This document shows positions 1 through 5,724 of a stretch of 6,732 nt of DNA, in pieces. How positions within the stretch are numbered: the stretch's first letter is position 1; every line of letters starts with the position of its first letter. This DNA comes from Candidatus Odyssella thessalonicensis (GTDB lineage: Bacteria > Pseudomonadota > Alphaproteobacteria > Bin65). The stretch is from the NCBI GenBank assembly GCA_005240015.1, contig SBBV01000370.1, positions 1-6,732 of the forward strand. The letters run 5' to 3'. Under the pieces are notes generated by a model. It ran no database searches. It saw only the letters and a list, made by a program, of their open reading frames with translations, and was not told where the DNA came from. A program made the position numbers and the translations under genes.

Positions 1-877
1 CGCTGCCGTCCGGCGCCTTCTCGCCACGAGATACGGCGACGCCCTGCTGGCGGATGATCACGACCACGGGAGCGCCGGCGGCGAAGCCGGGTGCCGCAAC
101 CGACCCCAACGGCGTCTCGACCGCGCCGCTGCCGTTGACGACGCCGCGGAACTTGTTCACCTCGCCCAGGAACTCGGCCACGAACGGCGTCTCCGGCCGC
201 CCATACACGGCATCGGGGGTCCCGGTCTGGAGGATGCGGCCGGCGCGCATCACGGCGACGCGGTCGCCCAGCAGCATCGCCTCCTCCGGGTCGTGCGTGA
301 CCACGACCGAGGCGGCGCCGCTGTCCTTGAGCACGCGCCACGTATCCTCGAGCAGGCGCCGGCGCAACCGCGCATCGATGCCCGAGAACGGCTCATCGAG
401 CAGGAAGAGCCGCGGCGCCGGCGCCATCGCGCGCGCGAGCGCCACGCGCTGCTGCTGGCCGCCCGAGAGCGTGTGCGGGAAGGCGCCCGCCAACTCCGCC
501 ATGCCGACGCGCGCCAGCGCCGCCAGCGCCCGCGGCCGCCGTTCGGCCGGCGCGAGCTTGTGCAAGCCGAACGCCGCGTTGTCGAGCACCGAGAGGTGCG
601 GGAACAGCGCGAAATCCTGGAACAGGAAACCGACATTGCGCGCTTCGGGCGGAAGCTCGGGCTTGCCCGCTTGCGCCACGACCTGCCCCTCGATCGCGAC
701 GCGGCCCGATTGCAGCGGCTCGAGCCCGGCCGCCACGCGCAGCAAGGTCGACTTGCCGCAGCCCGACGGCCCGACGAGGCAGAGGATCTCGCCCTTGGCG
801 ACGGTGAGCGACACGTCGTCGAGCGCCTGCGTCGGCCCGAAGCGATGGCTCACCCCCTCGATGACGAGCGCGGTCAT
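1..877 (-). CDS. fbpC: Iron(III) ABC transporter ATP-binding protein, FbpC/SfuC type (3' end beyond the left edge)
   Basis: Cytoplasmic ATPase subunit that energises import of ferric iron through the permease encoded just upstream. The first 292 codons are present. Visible ABC motifs in order: Walker A GPSGCGKST (residues 36-44), Q-loop around FQDFALFPH (86-94), signature LSGGQQQR (137-144), Walker B RLFLLDEP (156-163), D-loop SGIDARLR (165-172) and H-loop VTHDPEEAM (193-201). The nucleotide-binding domain is therefore complete. A C-terminal TOBE-like segment begins after about residue 230 and is cut by the edge; family members are about 350 residues, so some 60 are missing. The ATG at 877-875 is chosen because the conserved N-terminus (strand, then FGPTQALDDVSL) starts directly after it; the ribosome-binding site is weak (AGG three bases upstream). 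Iron is inferred from the fused FbpB-like partner and the upstream Fur-type operator. The ATPase alone could also be a spermidine, thiamine or phosphonate homologue. The family is certain, the substrate probable. Confidence 0.93.
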   Translation of the reverse strand, partial: MTALVIEGVSHRFGPTQALDDVSLTVAKGEILCLVGPSGCGKSTLLRVAAGLEPLQSGRVAIEGQVVAQAGKPELPPEARNVGFLFQDFALFPHLSVLDNAAFGLHKLAPAERRPRALAALARVGMAELAGAFPHTLSGGQQQRVALARAMAPAPRLFLLDEPFSGIDARLRRRLLEDTWRVLKDSGAASVVVTHDPEEAMLLGDRVAVMRAGRILQTGTPDAVYGRPETPFVAEFLGEVNKFRGVVNGSGAVETPLGSVAAPGFAAGAPVVVIIRQQGVAVSRGEKAPDGS

Positions 878-895
878 GGACCTAAGACAGGTTCA

Positions 896-1052
896 CAGGG
901 AGCCGGGGGAAAAAGACTCACCACCAAGGCACCAAGACACAAAGGCACCAAGCCGATTCTTTGCGCGCCTTTGGCGCGCATTCTATTTTCCTCGGTGTCT
1001 TCGTGTCTTCGTGCCTTGGTGGTGATTTTCACTTCATTCTCCCCGGCTCCTG
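896..1052. repeat. Large inverted repeat with 8-nt-unit arms between fbpB and fbpC
   Basis: Inner arms at 919-952 and 991-1024 match at 30 of 34 positions when one is reverse-complemented. Each arm is CAC followed by four degenerate 8-nt units of the form CACCAAGG or CACGAAGA, in exact 8-nt register. Outer flanks extend the symmetry: AGCCGGGG near 901-908 pairs with CCCCGGCT-like sequence near 1041-1048. The centre carries a perfect 8-bp hairpin, TGCGCGCC (962-969), loop TTT, GGCGCGCA (973-980). CACCAAGGCACCAAGACAC-like repeats are, from memory, scattered in many unrelated bacterial genomes; no function is established here. It fills nearly all of the 192-bp gap inside a presumed operon, so the transcript would carry a long stem-loop between the permease and ATPase cistrons. 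No T-run follows the hairpin on the minus strand, so it does not look like an intrinsic terminator for these genes. Confidence 0.9.
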
Positions 1053-1069
1053 CTCACTTTCACTTCGCG

Positions 1070-2773
1070 TCACGTGGGCCGCATCGCGGGCGCGGGGGCG
1101 CCGGCGGTGCCGGCGGAGACGGCGACGGCGGGCTCGGCCACCATGCCCGGCCGCGCCTTCGCGATCGCGCGCGAAAGCAGGATCACCGGCACGATGCCGA
1201 CGGCGACGATGGCGAGCGCCGCCGGCGCCGCGAGCTTCAGCTGCTCGTCGCTGGCGAATTCGTAGGTGCGGATCGCGAGCGTGTCGAAGTTGAACGGGCG
1301 CAGCATCAGCGTCGCGGGCAATTCCTTCATCACGTCGACGAACACGAGCAGCGCCGCGGTGAGCAGGCTCCCTTTCAGCATCGGCGCATGGATGCGGCGG
1401 AACACGCCGCCGGGCCCGTAGCCGAGCATGCGCCCGGCATCGTCCATGTGCGGAGTGACGCGCGTGAAGCCGGATTCGACGGCGCCGAGCGCGATCGGCA
1501 GGAAGCGCACCGCATAGGCGAAGTAGAGCGCGAACAGGCCGCCCGAAAGCCAGAGCGCCGTGCCGCCCGAGAGCGAGTTCACGAAACGGTCGAAGCCGCC
1601 CAGCACGAGGGCCACGCCGACCGCGATCACTGCGCCGGGCACAGCGTAGCCGAGGCCGACGACGCCGGCCGCACCCTTCAGCACGCGGCTCTGCCGGCCG
1701 CGGCGCAGCGCATAGGCGATCGCACCGCCGAGGATCACGCAAAGCACCGCCGCGCCGCTCGCGAGCACGAAGCTGTTGAGCGCGAGGCGCCAGAAGCGCT
1801 GATCGACCGCGGCGCTCCACTGATCGATGGTCCACACGCCGAGCGCCGCCGCCGGCAACAGGAATCCGAGAAACACCGGGATGAAGCAGAAGGCCGCCGC
1901 GCCGATCCCGCGCCAGCCTTTGAGCTCATACGCCGGCAGCGGGCGGTAGCGGCGCGAGAGATGCATGAAGGCGGCGCGGCCGCGCGAGGCGCGCTCGATC
2001 CAGACGAGAGCCGCCACGAACAGGATCAGCAGCAGTGCCAGCTGCGCGGCGCCCGTGGCATCGCCGCGCGCAAGCCAGACGCGGTAGATGGCCGTGACGA
2101 ACGTATCGACGCCGAAATGCTGCACGGCGCCGAAATCGTTGAGCGCTTCCATCAGGGCCAGCGCCGCGCCGACCGCGATCGAGGGCCGCGCCAGCGGCAG
2201 CGCCACGCGCCGCGCGCTGCCCCAGGGCGTCAAGCCCAGCGTCCGGCTGACTTCGAGCACGCACACCGACTGCTCCAGAAACGCCGCGCGCGCCAGCATG
2301 TAGACGTAGGGATAGAGCACCAGGATGAGAACGAGGATGGCACCCCAGAGCGAGCGGATGTTCGGATACCACGAGACCGCGCCGCTCGCGCCGAGCCATT
2401 CGCGCAGCGCCGCGTGCACGGGACCCGCCGCATCGAACAATCCGGCATAGGCGTAGGCGACGACATAGGCGGGCACCGCGAGTGGCAGCAGCAGCGCCCA
2501 TTCGAACACACGCCGCCCGGGGAAGCGGCAGAGGCTCACGAGCCACGCCGCGCCCACACCGCCCGCGATCGTGCCCGCGCCCACGCCGAGCACGATCCAG
2601 AGCGTGTTGGCGACGTAGCGCGGCAGCACAGTCTCGGCGAGATGGCCCCAGAACCCGCCTTCGGCGGCGAACGCGCGCCACACGACGGCGGCCAGCGGCA
2701 GCGCCGCTGCGACGGCAAGCGCGAAGCCAAACACGGCCCAGCCGCGGTCGGGATTATTGCGATGAGCGCGCAT
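1070..2773 (-). CDS. fbpB: Iron(III) ABC transporter permease, fused two-domain FbpB/SfuB type
   Basis: Inner-membrane channel of a ferric-iron importer, 567 residues, which fits the duplicated permease of this family. Each half has about six hydrophobic segments and its own ATPase-contacting EAA-type loop: LEVSRTLGLTPWGSARRV (173-190) leading to LPLARPSI, and MDDAGRMLGYGPGGVFRRI (443-461) leading to APMLKGSL. Family hallmarks follow each loop: MEALNDFGAVQHFGVDTF (208-225) and DVMKELPATLMLRPFNFDTL (480-499). The last 27 residues form an Ala/Pro/Val-rich tail without obvious structure. The start ATG is forced: an in-frame TGA directly precedes it. No Shine-Dalgarno sequence is visible there, and a palindromic repeat begins 20 bp upstream, so the native leader may have been altered. 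The next gene is the matching ATPase. A Fur-type operator lies about 325 bp upstream, suggesting repression by iron. The binding-protein partner FbpA is absent from the window. The family is very secure; ferric iron is inferred from family and operator. Confidence 0.94.
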   Translation of the reverse strand: MRAHRNNPDRGWAVFGFALAVAAALPLAAVVWRAFAAEGGFWGHLAETVLPRYVANTLWIVLGVGAGTIAGGVGAAWLVSLCRFPGRRVFEWALLLPLAVPAYVVAYAYAGLFDAAGPVHAALREWLGASGAVSWYPNIRSLWGAILVLILVLYPYVYMLARAAFLEQSVCVLEVSRTLGLTPWGSARRVALPLARPSIAVGAALALMEALNDFGAVQHFGVDTFVTAIYRVWLARGDATGAAQLALLLILFVAALVWIERASRGRAAFMHLSRRYRPLPAYELKGWRGIGAAAFCFIPVFLGFLLPAAALGVWTIDQWSAAVDQRFWRLALNSFVLASGAAVLCVILGGAIAYALRRGRQSRVLKGAAGVVGLGYAVPGAVIAVGVALVLGGFDRFVNSLSGGTALWLSGGLFALYFAYAVRFLPIALGAVESGFTRVTPHMDDAGRMLGYGPGGVFRRIHAPMLKGSLLTAALLVFVDVMKELPATLMLRPFNFDTLAIRTYEFASDEQLKLAAPAALAIVAVGIVPVILLSRAIAKARPGMVAEPAVAVSAGTAGAPAPAMRPT

Positions 2774-2792
2774 TCAGTGAGCCGCGCACGAA

Positions 2793-2863
2793 TTCCCTCC
2801 CCCGCGAATTGCGGGGGAGGTGAGCCGCGCGCATTTCGCGCGCGGGCCGGAGGGGGTGACGAC
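2793..2863 (+). repeat. Two-hairpin palindromic intergenic element, copy 1
   Basis: About 71 bp with two adjacent hairpins. The first has a perfect 10-bp stem, CCTCCCCCGC (2796-2805) with GCGGGGGAGG (2811-2820), around loop GAATT. The second has an 8-bp stem, CCGCGCGC (2825-2832) with GCGCGCGG (2838-2845), around loop ATTTC. It is followed by CCGGAGGGGGTGACGAC. Copy 2 at 2928-2995 is the same element in opposite orientation. CCCTCCCCCGC...GGAGGGGG modules are common dispersed intergenic repeats in alphaproteobacterial genomes. It begins 20 bp before the fbpB start codon, inside the predicted mRNA leader. Confidence 0.85.
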
Positions 2864-2927
2864 GCGTTCGCTCGATCGTCGAGGACGGCCGCCAGCGCCG
2901 CGCGCTTCCGCATCCGCGCGGCCAATG

Positions 2928-2995
2928 GTCCTCGCCCCCTCCGTCCCGCGCGAAGACGCGCGGGCTACCTCCCCCGCCGTTCGCGGGGCAGGGAA
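2928..2995 (-). repeat. Two-hairpin palindromic intergenic element, copy 2 (inverted)
   Basis: Read on the minus strand this 68-bp block starts TTCCCTGCCCCGCG and ends CGGAGGGGGCGAGGAC, matching copy 1 along its length with changes mainly in the loops and the inner stem. Its hairpins are a GC-rich stem of about 6 to 7 bp around loop GAACG, and CCCGCGCG with CGCGCGGG around loop TCTT (2945-2964). The two copies face each other across a 64-bp spacer (2864-2927), so the pair could also fold into one long stem. The changes lie mostly in the loops while the stems stay paired, which suggests that the hairpin structure matters. No flanking duplication was recognised by eye. Confidence 0.82.
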
Positions 2996-3091
2996 AGTGA
3001 GGGTGCGGCGCGCGCGATGCGCGAGTGGGCGCCGATCTGGCGTGCGGAGGGTCACCCGATGCTTCCGAGCTTCCGCTGAACTCAGCCTTTC

Positions 3092-3120
3092 AGCGTATTG
3101 ATACTTATTCTCATTTGCAA
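3092..3120 (-). promoter_or_regulatory. Fur-type operator overlapping a sigma70-like promoter for fbpBC
   Basis: On the minus strand the 15-mer TGAGAATAAGTATCA (3113 to 3099) matches 12 of 14 defined positions of the 7-1-7 Fur consensus TGATAATnATTATCA. The surrounding 19 bp match the classical 19-bp iron box at 14 positions. It is an AT-rich island in very GC-rich DNA. A plausible promoter has -35 TTGCAA (3120-3115), a 17-bp spacer that contains the whole operator, and -10 TACGCT (3097-3092), so bound repressor would occlude RNA polymerase. The first gene downstream on this strand is the iron permease, about 320 bp away beyond the two palindromic elements. The match is seen directly. Binding by Fur, rather than Irr or a Mur-type manganese regulator, is inferred; alphaproteobacterial Fur homologues vary in metal specificity. 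Confidence 0.72.
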
Positions 3121-3199
3121 CGCCATCGGATCACCCCGCGCGATGCTTACGGCATCGGGGCGCCCGCGCGGAAGCGATTGCAGCGCTGAGACGGGCATG

Positions 3200-3316
3200 C
3201 ACGGACGAACACGCACCGCCACCGACAAACACGGAGAAGCGGCGCCGACACATGAAGCACCGGCATCCAATCGCTGACCGTCCGTGATTGTCCGCGTTAG
3301 TCCGTGTCCGTCCGTG
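3200..3316. repeat. Inverted repeat with arms of degenerate 10-nt units after scpB
   Basis: The left arm (3200-3239) is four 10-nt units of the type CACGGACGAA, CACGCACCGC and so on. The right arm (3316 back to 3277 on the minus strand) is four units of the type CACGGACGGA, CACGGACTAA. The arms match at 28 of 36 positions and are separated by a spacer of roughly 40 bp. Units keep exact 10-nt register and nearly all begin CACGGA or a one- to two-base variant. Similar 'CACGGAyrAACACGGA' repeats are, from memory, widespread in bacterial intergenic DNA with no agreed function. It starts 24 bp beyond the scpB stop and would form a 3' stem-loop on that mRNA; there is no T-run to make it an intrinsic terminator. 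Confidence 0.8.
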
Positions 3317-3340
3317 ATTGCGCTGCGCGAGGGGCTCGGA

Positions 3341-4093
3341 TCAGCGCGCCCCGCGGCGCGGGCCTTTCGAGGCCTCTTCGTCCTCGAGGCCCTCGAGCTC
3401 TTCGATCTCGCCGCCGTCGCTTTCCGCGGCCGCCTCCTCGGCGCCAGGCTCGCCACCGCTGCCGGGCTGCAGCACGTGCACGCGCGGGCGCGTGTCGAGC
3501 AGGCCCGAGGCCTTCAACTCGTCGAGGCCGGGCAGGTCTTCGAGCTTCTCCAGGCCGAAGTGGTCGAGGAATTCCTGCGTCGTGACCCAGGTCACCGGGC
3601 GGCCGGGCGTGCGGCGGCGCTTGCCGGGCTTGATCCAGCCCGCCTCGAGCAGCACGTCGAGCGTGCCGCGCGAGAGCGCCACGCCGCGAATGTCTTCGAT
3701 CTCGGCGCGCGTCACCGGCTGGTGATAGGCGATGATGCCGAGCGCCTCGAGCGCCGCGCGCGAGAGCTTCCTCGTCACCTTGCGCTCGAGCTGGAGGTGC
3801 GGCGCCAGTTCGGGCGCGGTGCGGAACCTCCACGACTGCCCGACTCTGACGAGGCGGATGCCGCGCTGCGCGTAGTCGGCGGCGAGCTCGGTGAGGATGC
3901 CGGCGACGTCGCTGCCCGCCGGCAGGCGCTCGGCGATCGACTTCTCGGCGATCGGCTCGGGCGACGCGAAGACCAGCGCTTCGACGATGCGTTTGGCGTG
4001 CGCCCGCGCCTCGCCCGCTTCCGCTTCGGCGGCCACCGCGGGCGGCGCCGCCGCCTCGCTCGGTTTGGGCTCGGCCATCGGCGCTTCGCTCAC
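3341..4093 (-). CDS. scpB: Segregation and condensation protein B (ScpB)
   Basis: Winged-helix partner of the SMC-ScpA complex that compacts and helps separate replicated chromosomes; cytoplasmic and nucleoid-associated. It is 250 residues from the GTG chosen here. Core features: first winged-helix domain from RIVEALVFASPEPI (35-48) to QSWRFRT (86-92); second from RKLSRAALEALGIIAYHQPV (108-127) through EIEDIRGVALSRGTLDVLLE (131-150); then the family signature GRPVTWVTTQEFLDHFGL (164-181) and LEDLPGL. Both ends are extended and low in complexity: an Ala/Glu/Pro-rich N-terminus (1-34) and an acidic C-terminal tail (about 214-240), as often seen in alphaproteobacterial ScpB. The GTG at 4093 overlaps the scpA stop as GTGA, implying translational coupling. 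An in-frame ATG five codons later (4078) would give 245 residues and cannot be excluded. The family is certain; the exact start is moderately sure. Confidence 0.94.
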   Translation of the reverse strand: MSEAPMAEPKPSEAAAPPAVAAEAEAGEARAHAKRIVEALVFASPEPIAEKSIAERLPAGSDVAGILTELAADYAQRGIRLVRVGQSWRFRTAPELAPHLQLERKVTRKLSRAALEALGIIAYHQPVTRAEIEDIRGVALSRGTLDVLLEAGWIKPGKRRRTPGRPVTWVTTQEFLDHFGLEKLEDLPGLDELKASGLLDTRPRVHVLQPGSGGEPGAEEAAAESDGGEIEELEGLEDEEASKGPRRGAR

Positions 4094-4884
4094 GAGCGCT
4101 CGTCCGCCCGCCGAACGAAGATCGGGCCGAACGGCCGCTCCTGGCGCATCGCCGCCTTCCCGCTCTTCACCAGCTCGAGCGTCGCGGCGAAGGTCGACGC
4201 CAGCGCCGATTTGCGGTTCAGGCCCGGCCGCAGGCCCTCGGGGAGATAGCTTGCCAGCGTCGTCCAATCCGGTGTCCTTCCGATCAGGGCTTGCAGGCGC
4301 CTCAGCGCGTCCTCGACCGAGAAGATGTCGGCGCGCTCGCGGATCGCGAGGACCTCGCCGCCGCGCCGGCGCTTCTGGTCGGCATAGCCCTTCAACAGCT
4401 CGAACAGCGTCACGTGATAGACCACGCGCGTCGCGACCGGCAATTCCTCGCTCACGCCGCGGACGAAGAAATCCACACCCTTTTGCGGCCGCGCCATCAG
4501 GCGCTTCACCACGTCGCGGATCGCCTCGAGCCGCCGCAGCTGGAAGGCCAGCGCCTCGGCCATCTCGGCGCCGGAGGGCTCGTCCTCGGTTTTCTCCTGC
4601 GGCAGCAGCAGCTTCGATTTGAGATAGGCCAGCCACGCCGCCATCACGAGGTAGTCGGCGGCGATATCGAGCTTCAAGGCCTGCGCCCGCTGGATGAAGG
4701 CGAGATACTGCTCGGCCAGCGCCAGGATCGAGATGCGGGTGATGTCGACCTTCTGCTCGCGGGCCAGCGCCAGCAGCACGTCGAGCGGCCCCTCGAAGCC
4801 GTCGAGCGCCAGCACGAACGCGTCCTGCTCGGCAACCGGCTGGCGCGGCTCGTCGGGAACGAACTCGGCTTCTTCGGGGATCAC
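4090..4884 (-). CDS. scpA: Segregation and condensation protein A (ScpA, bacterial kleisin)
   Basis: Kleisin subunit that bridges the SMC heads and binds ScpB during chromosome condensation and segregation. It is 264 residues, normal for the family. Seen in order: LDGFEGPLDVLLALAREQKV (27-46), the N-terminal SMC-neck-binding region with the hallmark FEGPLDVLL; ITRISILALAEQYL; DYLVMAAWLAYLKSKLLLP (77-95), another strong family signature; a variable linker with EDEPSGAEMAEALAFQLRRLE; and a C-terminal winged helix ending RPFGPIFVRR. The start is GTG at 4884, overlapping the protease stop in a 4-nt GTGA junction, with GGAG ten bases upstream. A longer in-frame start at 5034 would add 50 Arg/Asp-rich residues that lie wholly inside the protease gene, so it is rejected. 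The gene sits directly upstream of scpB, the usual pairing. Confidence 0.95.
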   Translation of the reverse strand: MIPEEAEFVPDEPRQPVAEQDAFVLALDGFEGPLDVLLALAREQKVDITRISILALAEQYLAFIQRAQALKLDIAADYLVMAAWLAYLKSKLLLPQEKTEDEPSGAEMAEALAFQLRRLEAIRDVVKRLMARPQKGVDFFVRGVSEELPVATRVVYHVTLFELLKGYADQKRRRGGEVLAIRERADIFSVEDALRRLQALIGRTPDWTTLASYLPEGLRPGLNRKSALASTFAATLELVKSGKAAMRQERPFGPIFVRRADERS

Positions 4885-5621
4885 TGTCCGCCGTCTCCGA
4901 GGCCGACCAGGCTCGCGATCGCGCCGATGATGGCATTGACCACGGGCTGGATCAGCGCAGTGAAGAGGTTGATCTCGCTGCCGAGCTGATGGGTGACCAG
5001 CGGCACGATCAGCAGCACGCCGATCACGATCCACATGCCGTAGGGCTCGAGCCGCGCGAGCGGGAAGGCGAGCGAGCCGGGCAAGACGCCCACCGCGATG
5101 CGTCCGCCGTCGAGCGGCGGGATGGGAATCAGGTTGAACACGCCGATCAGCACATTGAAGTAAATCGACCAGCTAAGCGCAGCATCGCGAAAGGCTTCGA
5201 GTGCGAAGCCCTGCTCGTGAATTAGGTGGAGCGCAGCCCCTGGGGAAAGATACTTGCCTCCCGCAGCAAAAAGAAAGAGCCCGGAAACAAACGCGAGTGC
5301 GAGATTGATGCCTGGTCCAGCCGCGGCCACAAATACCATGTCGCGGCGCGGCGAATTCAATCGGCTCGGGTTGACTGGCACTGGCTTCGCCCACCCGAGG
5401 ATCCAGCCGGTTGTGAAAAAGAGGAGGAGCGGCAGTACCACCGTTCCTATGAGATCGATATGACGTATCGGGTTGAAAGAGACGCGCCCCTGTTGATAGG
5501 CGGTCGGGTCACCAAGTTTGTAGGCGATATAACCATGCGCAGCCTCGTGAAAGGTGATGGCGATGATAGCCACGGGCGCGATGATAATTAGCGCCTCGAC
5601 GAGGCTGGTTAAGTTCGGCAT
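4881..5621 (-). CDS. M50 (site-2-type) integral membrane zinc metalloprotease
   Basis: Predicted intramembrane zinc protease of the small M50 group that lacks PDZ or CBS domains. It is 246 residues with about six hydrophobic segments. Zinc ligands are visible: HEAAH (25-29), the HExxH motif inside the first membrane helix, and Asp171 in NLIPIPPLDGGRI (163-175), the conserved N-x-x-P-x-P-x-x-DGG motif. A central segment, AAAGPGINLALAFVSGLFLF, follows about residue 98. Its natural substrate is unknown. The start is ATG at 5621, seven bases after the nagZ stop, with AAAGG just upstream; an in-frame start at 5657 would overlap nagZ by 29 nt and adds no conserved residues. The stop overlaps the scpA start. 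Codon use is split: about 36% of codons 1-156 end in A or T against about 8% of codons 157-246, suggesting a recombined 5' part. The catalytic residues lie on both sides of this boundary and are intact. Confidence 0.92.
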   Translation of the reverse strand: MPNLTSLVEALIIIAPVAIIAITFHEAAHGYIAYKLGDPTAYQQGRVSFNPIRHIDLIGTVVLPLLLFFTTGWILGWAKPVPVNPSRLNSPRRDMVFVAAAGPGINLALAFVSGLFLFAAGGKYLSPGAALHLIHEQGFALEAFRDAALSWSIYFNVLIGVFNLIPIPPLDGGRIAVGVLPGSLAFPLARLEPYGMWIVIGVLLIVPLVTHQLGSEINLFTALIQPVVNAIIGAIASLVGLGDGGQ

Positions 5622-5724
5622 GCCGCCTTTATGCGATGGGAGCGAGTAGCCCCGCAAGGCGATCCAGCGCCGCCGCGGCGTCGAATTTCTTCGGGCGCTT
5701 GCGCATTCTTAGCGCAGCCTGATA
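5153..5724. other. Lower-GC mosaic tract across the nagZ 3' end and protease 5' two-thirds
   Basis: Hand counting of third codon positions gives about 56 of 156 A/T-ending codons in the protease from its start to 5154, and about 10 of 31 in the last nagZ codons (5724-5632). The remaining 90 protease codons have only 7, and upstream nagZ and downstream scpA look similarly GC-rich. Rare-type codons such as TTA, CTA, ATA and AGA cluster here. Both frames stay open and both proteins intact, so this fits homologous replacement by DNA from a less GC-rich relative rather than insertion. Boundaries are approximate. Confidence 0.65.

Larger units (their letters stand above)
2774..3340. other. 567-bp gap between scpB and fbpB: repeats and an iron-type promoter, no gene
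   Basis: This stretch holds three repeat units and one regulatory region, listed separately: an inverted repeat of 10-nt units (3200-3316), a Fur-type promoter (3092-3120) and two inverted copies of a two-hairpin element (2928-2995 and 2793-2863). Between the inverted repeat and the promoter there is a weak palindrome, CGATGC (3141-3146), loop TTACG, GCATCG (3152-3157), without a T-run. No clear intrinsic terminator for scpB is visible. Open frames crossing the gap translate the repeats into Arg/Ala/Pro-rich or repetitive peptides and show no recognisable family. In many Rhizobiales tatABC follows scpB; here no tat gene is found. Confidence 0.85.

Noticed and set aside
962..980. The hairpin at the centre of the 896-1052 repeat as an intrinsic terminator.
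   Set aside because: T-rich sequence follows it only in the plus direction, where there is no gene. On the minus strand A-rich sequence follows, so it would not terminate fbpB.
919..1024. Short periodic repeats as a possible CRISPR array.
   Set aside because: Units are 8 nt in direct contact with no spacers, and no cas gene is near.
54..1025. A 323-codon plus-strand open frame at the left edge.
   Set aside because: Ser/Arg/Ala-rich shadow of fbpC that ends in the inverted repeat; no motif.
2774..3055. A 93-codon minus-strand open frame (GTG start) whose TGA directly abuts the fbpB ATG, possible leader peptide.
   Set aside because: It consists almost entirely of the two palindromic elements and their spacer, with no recognisable family. 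The in-frame position could be chance, though coupling to fbpB cannot be fully excluded.
293..3079. A 928-codon open frame on the plus strand antisense to both iron-transport genes.
   Set aside because: It is the GC-rich shadow of fbpC and fbpB: Arg/Ala/His-rich, no domain, and it runs through the 8-nt repeat and the palindromic element. Conserved transporter motifs are on the other strand.
3082..3456. A 124-codon minus-strand frame across the scpB end and the gap.
   Set aside because: Its product is the scpB tail in another frame plus translation of the 10-nt repeat units; it also reads through the operator region.
4885..5034. A 50-residue N-terminal extension of ScpA.
   Set aside because: It lies wholly inside the protease gene in another frame, is Arg-rich and not conserved; the GTG overlapping the protease stop gives the normal length.
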